A stretch of DNA of 36,939 nucleotides from positions 1 through 36,939 of IMG/VR virus record IMGVR_UViG_3300028840_002895; one strand, 5' to 3'. The notes under the pieces were generated by a model. It did no database searches. It was not told where the DNA came from and saw only the letters and a list, made by a program, of their open reading frames with translations. This document shows positions 31,101 to 36,939 of this stretch, one piece after another; within the stretch, counting starts at the first letter, position 1; each line of letters begins with the position of its first letter. Position numbers and translations under genes: made by a program. This DNA is from a virus.

Positions 31101-33091
31101 GCATTCTTTTGGCGTTCTGCTATTTCAGCAATTGATGTTCCACCAGTGCCTTGTGTTACAGTGACGACATCCGCAATACCATCATATGAAGCGCCGTTAT
31201 AGTAAATTCCACGAGTATCAGTGAAGTTCTTTCCGGCATTCATTTGAATGTCAAATAGATACAATCTGTACTGAGCATCAGGAGCACCGATTTGTGAATA
31301 TTCTGGTGAAATGTTATTCACCGGAACCATAGAACGAATTCGAGCAGTACCGATGCTTGAACCAGATGGTGTTATTGTGCCTGCTTCGACAATTTGTGTG
31401 TTGGAGAGATATGATGTTGCTGTGTCATAAAGAGAAACAGTATCGCCCGTACTAAACTGAAACACACCAACGGCATTATCAACGACAACATAGTTGCCAT
31501 AGTTTAGTGAAATGTTGTGTGCCGTGCTTCGTGTTTCTGGGCTTGTTTGTTGCGTTTTGCTAAACACGTCATATGTCGCCACTCGATAACCATCAACGTA
31601 TGCAGTGCCAGGATCGACTTTAATGACATAAGAATTTGCATTGTTCGAAGTAGGAGAAGCCGTGCTCAGAAGAAACTTATCAACAACATAGTTGCCACTT
31701 TCATCACGCGTTCGGCGTGCCATTTCGTCGTTGATTTTGTTATATTGAGTTGTTCTGTTCTGTCGAAAAGCACGCCCTTCGGAAAATTCCACCAGAGTGA
31801 AAAATTCTGTGTTGGCAGCAGCAATATCTGTGTTGGCAACAACAAGAGTTGGTGTCAGTTTCAATCGATCTGCACCAGGAGCAAGGTTGTTTGGCGATCC
31901 AGTCGAATTGTCACGAAGCGACGTGTCAACGCTCGATGTCACGAGTTCTTCAAGTGTCTCAAAACCAACAGCGACGCCATTTGGCGATTGATTGTATTTC
32001 TCGACAATGACTTTTTGTGGTTCGACGAGTTGGAAATAACCCTTTTGGTAAATAACGCCTTCGGTTACACCAAATCCATATCCATTACCAACAGCACCCG
32101 AAAGAGTAGAAATTACGACATTTGCCTTGTAATTCTTTGCAGTGATATCCAATGCAGAAACACCCGTTGGATTATCAGCCGATTTGATTGTGATCTGAGG
32201 CACGGTAGTATAACCAGAGCCATTTGATGTGGGCGTCACACTGGTAACAACACCAGTTGCGTTGGTTCGAATTGCTGCTTCGAGACCAGAACCCAAAATA
32301 CGCTGAACTGTTGCTGTGGCTGTCGCACCGCTATCAGCAATGCTTGAATTGTTTGCAATTGTCCATGCGGTTGAAGTGATAGATGAATTTGTCAGATCAT
32401 CATTACGTGGTTTGATCGACCAGATTTGATGACCAGAATCAAGAAGTGTTGTTGTGTCGATTCCAACAATTTGAACGTTTGCTGTGCCACCATCATTGAT
32501 GTACATTCCATTTGTGAAACTTCCACTTGTGACGTTGACCACAAGTGCAGATGTCACCACAACAGCATCAGAGTTCGAGAAGCCAATGCCACCATTGGTA
32601 ATCGTGAAATCACCAACAGAACGTTGGTAGCTGTAGACTTCACACGTCTCACCGGCAGTGAATTCTGTTACAGAACCATTGGCACCACCATTCACGTATT
32701 TCAGATACAGAGTCTTAAGGTTTGGATCGGATGATTCGAATCCATCCTTGTAGTCTGTTACATAAGCAACCAGATTTGTTGTGTAGGAACGAATGTTCAA
32801 ATCGACATAATTGGCAGGAACCGCCGCTGTTGTTCCATCGGAAAGAATGTCATTGATTTTGATGTAAGGAAGTGGGTTGTAGAACTGAAAATTACAACCA
32901 TCGACAATGGTGCCTTGAATGAAAATGTTGTCGCCAAAACGTTCGATCTGTTTTTGCAATTGAAGTTGAAGGTTGTTCAATTCGCGCGCTTGAACAGCAA
33001 CACCCGGCTGAAACCCAACCATGTAATAGCGCTTGGTTTCGTCATAATCAGCCCAATAAGGAGATGTATTCAGGTTTGTTTTGATTGCCAT
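28172..33091 (-). CDS. Giant DUF4815-type baseplate/fibre protein with collagen-like segment (1639 aa)
   Basis: Residues 1-60 ([57 protein letters not shown]) are the DUF4815 start found in large tail proteins of T4-like marine phages. GxGY-type repeats follow ([27 protein letters not shown]), then a beta module [20 protein letters not shown]. At about 1464-1491 is a collagen-like run ([19 protein letters not shown]), then a Gly-rich stretch with 9 Gly in a row. The last 109 residues ([52 protein letters not shown]) are a conserved C-terminal domain seen in other phage tail proteins. It presumably forms long trimeric baseplate appendages; a trimer is inferred from the collagen-like part. Confidence 0.82.
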   Translation of the reverse strand: MAIKTNLNTSPYWADYDETKRYYMVGFQPGVAVQARELNNLQLQLQKQIERFGDNIFIQGTIVDGCNFQFYNPLPYIKINDILSDGTTAAVPANYVDLNIRSYTTNLVAYVTDYKDGFESSDPNLKTLYLKYVNGGANGSVTEFTAGETCEVYSYQRSVGDFTITNGGIGFSNSDAVVVTSALVVNVTSGSFTNGMYINDGGTANVQIVGIDTTTLLDSGHQIWSIKPRNDDLTNSSITSTAWTIANNSSIADSGATATATVQRILGSGLEAAIRTNATGVVTSVTPTSNGSGYTTVPQITIKSADNPTGVSALDITAKNYKANVVISTLSGAVGNGYGFGVTEGVIYQKGYFQLVEPQKVIVEKYNQSPNGVAVGFETLEELVTSSVDTSLRDNSTGSPNNLAPGADRLKLTPTLVVANTDIAAANTEFFTLVEFSEGRAFRQNRTTQYNKINDEMARRTRDESGNYVVDKFLLSTASPTSNNANSYVIKVDPGTAYVDGYRVATYDVFSKTQQTSPETRSTAHNISLNYGNYVVVDNAVGVFQFSTGDTVSLYDTATSYLSNTQIVEAGTITPSGSSIGTARIRSMVPVNNISPEYSQIGAPDAQYRLYLFDIQMNAGKNFTDTRGIYYNGASYDGIADVVTVTQGTGGTSIAEIAERQKNALLFYSGVDSIQNANNISYIYRNLTQTQTMANTTGSVIYDISAVSDEFFLTTGAMSNAELRKIYMAPVDADLISPTNLTGTLSINTTSNTVVGAGTDFQAELVAGDYVSVFANSTGGSQLHQVTKVINSTSVQLDRVGDFANTSATFRRTLPKNVPIPFGSRSGFTGSINGSKDIMTLNAIPFALATAQTVALGVNIQRTDVTQKTKTPNRTRYVKIDTSNNAGGVNGPWCLGVPDAFRLRNVYHSGNSTITTSSNSKISEFYIDHNQNENYYGLSYLYMKPRSGTTISSGDYLLVEFDYFTESGSGGFFTPISYVSSNTAERFEIDSQPLSNIVSNVHSLEIGVVHADSGKEYDLINQFDFRPYAANTATPHATVAGAPINPPETLSFGNTADPSNNKKFPLPDSIMSATISQYLARIDSVFLDKFGNFKVVSGKGSPNRQQSTPPSTPVGTIKLGDIYVPPYPNIPINPSERWKEIGNMRTINVTGQRLRFIRRTIRVLESGSTSSKHTQPTNLTMAELNQLERRVSDLEYYTSLSLLETDVKDRIIPSSLDPNLNRFKFGFFADAFDDYKRLDYSNPIFAARIHQNKLVPPRMTWVAGFSIANTSWGEYVDFDLVNQENSSDPADAIEPICLPDTQIANTFGYRTKFSVTETGNAVSSYVDNWEVKLAGGASEISPGVIEYVNSTATVFFYAYDKNIRVEIYQGTTLLASTSDSTALTAAEKTLVRSDEASKWFDENFSIYGIDRTISSGYANYMGKITFTHNPNLGRNYTIRTFKGDGSSRWKLLFRYPIDRSTVGCPTPPPGAPGAPGVPGAPGVPGYPGAPGRPATGGGGNWYDGGDAGCGDPGGDCDGGGGGGGGGSGGAKIVCTAMNNEYGFGSYRQAIWLEQSKTLHPAYQRGYHAIFRPLIKYYKGGNSLPRRAVKHSVEYIVRSRTADIRQQKRGKRFWPGAALRAVFEPLCFVVGLMIRPKSDK
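28505..28692 (-). repeat. GC-rich collagen-like and poly-Gly coding repeat
   Basis: A run of near-identical GGTGCTCCTGG-type 9-mers encodes Gly-x-y triplets. It is followed by GGC-rich codons for poly-Gly. Base composition contrasts sharply with the AT-richer surroundings. The repeats are prone to length change by slippage. Confidence 0.85.
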
Positions 33092-33100
33092 TTGTTATTC

Positions 33101-35131
33101 CTACAATGCAAATAAAAGCTTGAGAGTTTCTGTTTGGTTGCTGGCTCGATCAACTGCCGTGATATTTTCAATAAAGAGCACTTCACCAGAGCCAAAATCT
33201 ATTTCAGGACTGTACCTGTTGGTTATGGTAGCAGTTGCTCCCGATGTATTTCCTTCGATGGTTGCAGCGTTAGCAAAGATGCCAATGTTGTTTGTCGTGT
33301 ACATTGTGATGGTAACACCATCGACATTTGCTGATTGCATTCGCGCATTCGCAGTCGAAGTTGCCAAATCAACACCTGTAAAAACAAATTCGTTGTTGCT
33401 GAAAGTTCCAGACGTTGAGGTAGCGATATATTTATGCATTCCAATAAACGTGTTGAAATCTTTTGTTACGTCATTCCTGCTGATACTGTTCACAACCGCC
33501 TTGGCACCTGTTGTCATGCCAATGAAAGTATCGTCTGTTTCGAAAATACCAGTAACATCATCAAAGATCATGTAAGTGGAATTAACGATTGCATTCAATG
33601 TTCCTGTTGCAGAAACGTTGGCAATATAGATGACTGTGTTTGTACAAGCAAACGTTCCGTTGGCTGAAATAGTCATGTAAGTCGCATTGGTGATGCTATT
33701 CACCTGTGCCAGCATGTGTGCTGTTGTGTTTCCTGCTTTCAAGTAGACATAATCACCAGGAGAGAACTGTGTCAGATATTGTCCGGTGTTCGAAGTGACG
33801 CCAGCCGATCCTGTATTGATTGTTGCAGCGGTATCAACTTGAATTGGCGTGATCTTATGAACAGTTTCACCAACCAGAAAAGTTCCATTGGAAGAATTGT
33901 ATTCCATGTACACGTTGCTGAATTTTGGATCACGAATAATACCAACCTTTTGGTAAGAACCACTTGTTGGAATGGTGTTGGATTCGCTGTTGCTGAAATT
34001 TATGCCAACACAAAAATGCGATGCGCCGAGTTCTGCACCAGCATCATAACCATGGCCAAGATGTGGACTGATAATGGACAACAGATTTGCACTCGAAGTG
34101 ACGCCAACAACAGCATTTGCAGAAACGTTGGCCACATAATGATATTCGTATCCAGCACCACGATTCAACACTTCTGTTCGATAAACAGAATTTGTCGATG
34201 TTGAATTAATCAGAGCACGAACAGTAGCATTAGTTGTTTGTGTTCCATTTCCAATGATATTGACTTTGGGATTGATCTGGTATTCATCGCCGTTAGTTGG
34301 AACCGTCGAAAATGCAGCGTTGATCGTTATGTATGAACCAGTGGCGTTTGTGTAGTAATCAGTAATGTCTCGGTATGAACCAACGGCTGCACCAGAAGAA
34401 ATGTAAATTAGGCATCCAGTGTAGTAGCCATTGGTTGTTTTCAGTGAACTGTTTGAAATTCGATAAATTGTGTCATTGCTGTCAACCTGAATGTCACCAC
34501 TTACGAATGTTCCAGAGGTATAGTTGTTGTAGTTTTTACCACCATCAATAACCTTCACCACATCAATTGTTCCAACGGTTGCTTGTGCAGCAACATTTGT
34601 GTTGGCAACAACAGGAATATATTGTGCAGTCGAGAATTGTTCATCCTGAGAATTGCTAAAGGAATACATGTATTTCCAGCGATACCCGTCTGACAATTCA
34701 TAGAGTGTTGTGTTTGCACCAGAGATGTGTGAAAAGTCAGGTTGTTCAGTTGACGGAGTGTTGCCATTGTTATCAAGACATTTGTAAACGTGAAGCCATG
34801 CTGTCTCATCAACCATCACATAGAATTCTCGATCAAACATATCCTCATCTGTATGATCATACATGGTATATCGAGTACCGCTTTCCCATTCGTATTTTTT
34901 GATCAGCGGCTTAATGTCATTTGACGTAATTCGTTTTCCAAATTCCATTTTGCGATAGAGATCAGTTTCGACAACCTGATTCATGTCATACAAATCAGGT
35001 AGCGTAGAGACTTCACGAGGAACGTGCTCCGCTGCAAATGCATAATAAGCGGTATTGGGCGTTTCATCGATTGATTCGATAATTTGCTCTATAACGTGCT
35101 TCTTGAATTTTTTCGTTACGAGTTTCGTCAT
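33101..35131 (-). CDS. 8: Baseplate wedge protein gp8
   Basis: A 676-residue protein. The N-terminal third carries the gp8 core: KFKKHVIEQIIESIDETPNT, YYAFAAEHVPRE, ESGTRYTMYDHTDEDMFD, FYVMVDETAWLHVYKCLDNN and LSDGYRWKYMYSFSNSQDEQ. T4 gp8 is 334 residues; the extra length comes from Asn/Thr-rich beta modules (VKVIDGGKNYNNYTSGTF; FSPGDYVYLKAGNTTAHMLA; LNRGAGYEYHYVANVS). gp8 lies in the wedge arms and triggers sheath contraction with gp7 and gp10. It follows the gp7-like gene, as in T4. Confidence 0.86.
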   Translation of the reverse strand: MTKLVTKKFKKHVIEQIIESIDETPNTAYYAFAAEHVPREVSTLPDLYDMNQVVETDLYRKMEFGKRITSNDIKPLIKKYEWESGTRYTMYDHTDEDMFDREFYVMVDETAWLHVYKCLDNNGNTPSTEQPDFSHISGANTTLYELSDGYRWKYMYSFSNSQDEQFSTAQYIPVVANTNVAAQATVGTIDVVKVIDGGKNYNNYTSGTFVSGDIQVDSNDTIYRISNSSLKTTNGYYTGCLIYISSGAAVGSYRDITDYYTNATGSYITINAAFSTVPTNGDEYQINPKVNIIGNGTQTTNATVRALINSTSTNSVYRTEVLNRGAGYEYHYVANVSANAVVGVTSSANLLSIISPHLGHGYDAGAELGASHFCVGINFSNSESNTIPTSGSYQKVGIIRDPKFSNVYMEYNSSNGTFLVGETVHKITPIQVDTAATINTGSAGVTSNTGQYLTQFSPGDYVYLKAGNTTAHMLAQVNSITNATYMTISANGTFACTNTVIYIANVSATGTLNAIVNSTYMIFDDVTGIFETDDTFIGMTTGAKAVVNSISRNDVTKDFNTFIGMHKYIATSTSGTFSNNEFVFTGVDLATSTANARMQSANVDGVTITMYTTNNIGIFANAATIEGNTSGATATITNRYSPEIDFGSGEVLFIENITAVDRASNQTETLKLLFAL

Positions 35132-35150
35132 TTGTCTGTTTTTGCCTGTC

Positions 35151-36939
35151 TTATGATATTGTTATGGTGTTGCTACCAGAAACCAGATTAGAAACTGCTG
35201 TCATGCTGATATTTGACGTGCTTGTCATAATCAAATTGCCAAAGAAACGCGTACCAGCAACGTGCACAACCTTTTTGAGCATATCCTTGTATTTATCGAT
35301 CATGATAGAGCTTCGCACTTCATATGAGTGTGTTTGCCAATATTCACCATCCTGCAATCTGGACCTATCTGACGTGAAGCTTTCTTTTGAACGCCAGAAA
35401 CCCGTTCCTGTTCCATACGTCGCAACATTGGCAAGCGCAGTAACGAACGCGTTACCAATTTCGAGTGTTTGCCCATCGATATAACCAAAACCAGAATCGA
35501 TGACCTCGACTTCTGTGATAATCCCGTTTCCTACGGTGCCAACAACAGAAATTTCTGCATCAATGCCGACAATATCAACATCGGTGTTGCTGCTTGTTGT
35601 AATGCTATCTACATTTGCAGTGGCACCAGAATTTGCACCAAATAGCATTGTTGTGGAATTGCTCGTTATGATGATGTCATTGTTGTCATAATAACGCATT
35701 CTCTGAATTGTCATTTGTGTAGAGTTTGCAGCCTCTACCAATCCACGAAAATCATTTGCTGCTTGAGTGACAACTTCTCCTACAGCAAAAGAACTTGAAA
35801 GATTGCTTATGGCAATAGTTTTAGTGTCGTATATCTTTGCGGGGTGTGTGAATTGTTCAACAACACGAACAATTGGAATTCTGTCGTATCCAGTTCCTTG
35901 GTTGATGTTTTGAAGAAGGCGTATTTTGCCAATTTCAACATTGGACCATGTTAGTGCATTCTCAATTGTATTTGACGTGAGGTTACAAGTAGGATCACCA
36001 GGAAGATCAAACTGAGCAGCATTCAAAGCAATCGGCCCATAATGCGTTGTGTTGGTTGTCAAAAAGGTGTTGCCAACGTTGATGTTTTCTGTGTAAAGCA
36101 AGTTGTTTGATATCGAAAAATTGGCACCGCTGCCAGAAGACACAAACGTAATTTCACCATTTACGTTTCTGGTATTGGCATATGCATGGTTGTTAGCCAA
36201 AATTGTAATAGTGTTGTTCACGTTGATAAGACCAAATTCCATATCGATGCTCTTTACATATGCAGTAGCACCGGAATTTGCGCCTGTTATAGTATCGCCA
36301 GGAAGAAATGGCCACGACACACCATTGACAATCATTGTTGCATCAACACCAACAGTATTTCCAAACAATTGGTTGATGCCATTTCCTTGAAGTGTTCCGG
36401 TTATTGTTTCTCCTCTGTCAAATGTTCCCACAATAGTATTGATTTGCAGCGTGAGGTTGGCATATTCACCCAGAACTTCTGCTGTAACAGATGTGTTTGT
36501 ATACGTATCAACTGTTGCGTTTACTGTATTTCCTGTTCCATAGATCGACGTGTTTTCCATGTTGCCGGAAGTTATTTTTATCGTCATCTCGCCATATGTT
36601 GAGTTGATAGCGGCGATTGAAAGAATCGCACCCGTACCATCAACAGAGCCATTAGCATAATACGTGAAAACGTCATCGCCTGTCGTAAACGTACCCGTTG
36701 CAGAACTGTACACAATGTTCGCTTTTTGCTGAAAGAATTGTTCACGGAAATCAAAAAATTTCGACTTTCCAACTTCTGGGGTGACGTTTGTCATGCGAAC
36801 AATGACGTTTGAAACAAACACATTCGCATTGGCAGTATATCCATATCCGCCTTCAATAAGAGCGAGATTTGTAGTACCGCTGCTGTTTGTTACTGCTGCA
36901 ACGCGCACAAGCGCTCCGAGGCCGGTGTTTGTAACTGCG
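35151..36939 (-). CDS. Baseplate wedge protein, gp7-like, C-terminal part (runs off right edge)
   Basis: About 596 codons, open at the window edge with no start in sight; the GTG at 36908 is internal. The protein is a series of Asn/Thr-rich beta repeats (LIEGGYGYTANANVFVSNVI; GANSGATAYVKSIDMEFGL; VEVIDSGFGYIDGQTLEIGN). It ends with FWRSKESFTSDRSRLQDGEY-WQTHSYEVRS and KKVVHVAGTRFFGNLIM, a C-terminal motif of wedge proteins in T4-like marine phages. Immediate position before gp8 fits gp7, but gp6-type proteins end similarly, so the number is uncertain. Confidence 0.7.
   Translation of the reverse strand, partial: AVTNTGLGALVRVAAVTNSSGTTNLALIEGGYGYTANANVFVSNVIVRMTNVTPEVGKSKFFDFREQFFQQKANIVYSSATGTFTTGDDVFTYYANGSVDGTGAILSIAAINSTYGEMTIKITSGNMENTSIYGTGNTVNATVDTYTNTSVTAEVLGEYANLTLQINTIVGTFDRGETITGTLQGNGINQLFGNTVGVDATMIVNGVSWPFLPGDTITGANSGATAYVKSIDMEFGLINVNNTITILANNHAYANTRNVNGEITFVSSGSGANFSISNNLLYTENINVGNTFLTTNTTHYGPIALNAAQFDLPGDPTCNLTSNTIENALTWSNVEIGKIRLLQNINQGTGYDRIPIVRVVEQFTHPAKIYDTKTIAISNLSSSFAVGEVVTQAANDFRGLVEAANSTQMTIQRMRYYDNNDIIITSNSTTMLFGANSGATANVDSITTSSNTDVDIVGIDAEISVVGTVGNGIITEVEVIDSGFGYIDGQTLEIGNAFVTALANVATYGTGTGFWRSKESFTSDRSRLQDGEYWQTHSYEVRSSIMIDKYKDMLKKVVHVAGTRFFGNLIMTSTSNISMTAVSNLVSGSNTITIS
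35289..35297 (-). promoter_or_regulatory. GATAAATAC motif upstream of gp8
   Basis: The minus strand reads GATAAATAC, identical to the motif before gp18, about 158 nt upstream of the gp8 ATG and inside the end of the gp7-like gene. It could be an intragenic late promoter; chance cannot be excluded. Confidence 0.3.

Noticed and set aside
31517-32227. 236-residue plus-strand ORF opposite the 1639-residue protein
   Set aside because: Antisense shadow in a Cys/Ser/Arg-rich frame, with no conserved motif and no independent support.
36584-36908. GTG at 36908 as the start of the gp7-like gene
   Set aside because: The frame continues open upstream to the window edge with the same repeat-type sequence (TNTGLGALVRVAAVTN), so the gene is cut by the window rather than starting there.

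Overview
The window is one block of late genes from a T4-like contractile-tailed bacteriophage (class Caudoviricetes, related to marine cyanophage and far-T4 lineages), all read on the minus strand. In transcriptional order (right to left) it runs: baseplate wedge gp7-like (open at the right edge), gp8, a very large DUF4815-type protein with a collagen-like segment, other baseplate/fibre proteins, a tandem set of tail-fibre paralogues, a beta-helix spike, a membrane/lysis-like cluster, neck proteins gp13 and gp14, tail completion gp15, a cluster of small accessory proteins, small terminase gp16, large terminase gp17, sheath gp18, tube gp19 and portal gp20 (open at the left edge). This is the T4 order 7-8-...-13-14-15-16-17-18-19-20. 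Genes are packed with TAATG/ATGA-type overlaps and clear ribosome binding sites. I saw no tRNA, rRNA, CRISPR array or integrase. The host cannot be fixed from the sequence; the GTA-type 3TM holin and the DUF4815 and C-terminal virion domains fit a Gram-negative, perhaps alphaproteobacterial, host.

Two systems stand out. First, the large terminase is encoded as two genes. The upstream gene ends with 38 residues starting with Cys that resemble an intein N-terminus. The downstream gene starts with 124 residues ending in an intein C-terminus (SHN followed by Thr). The break falls exactly in the Walker A P-loop (ARQSGK / TTAITA), so a working packaging ATPase would require protein trans-splicing. 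The split lies between intein blocks A and B, the atypical arrangement known from the AceL-TerL family. The gap holds a short ORF with a strong ribosome binding site, and a T4-late-promoter-like TATAAATA lies inside the N-intein coding region.

Second, at least seven otherwise unrelated accessory proteins begin with almost the same 10-13 residues (MKSFKQFIAE and variants), each ending in [IL]-x-E. This closely matches the capsid-targeting sequence of T4 internal proteins (MKTYQEFIAE), which the gp21 protease cuts after [IL]-x-E. I infer a large set of capsid-packaged, probably injected, payload proteins: two ParB-like proteins, a Cys/His-rich protein resembling mycobacteriophage gp88, three related proteins sharing an SD-x-W/Y-x-x-L-x-V motif, and one alpha-helical protein. 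The start region (RBS plus tag) of two neighbouring payload genes is repeated at DNA level over 39 nt with one mismatch, which suggests how new payloads are acquired.

Other points: a free-standing HNH endonuclease gene between gp18 and gp19; a duplicated gp16-like N-terminus followed by an A12 run that puts the rest of a small gene out of frame; a perfect 81-bp tandem duplication in a fibre gene; a rho-independent terminator abutting a late-promoter-like motif; and recurring beta-rich modules across sheath, neck and baseplate proteins.
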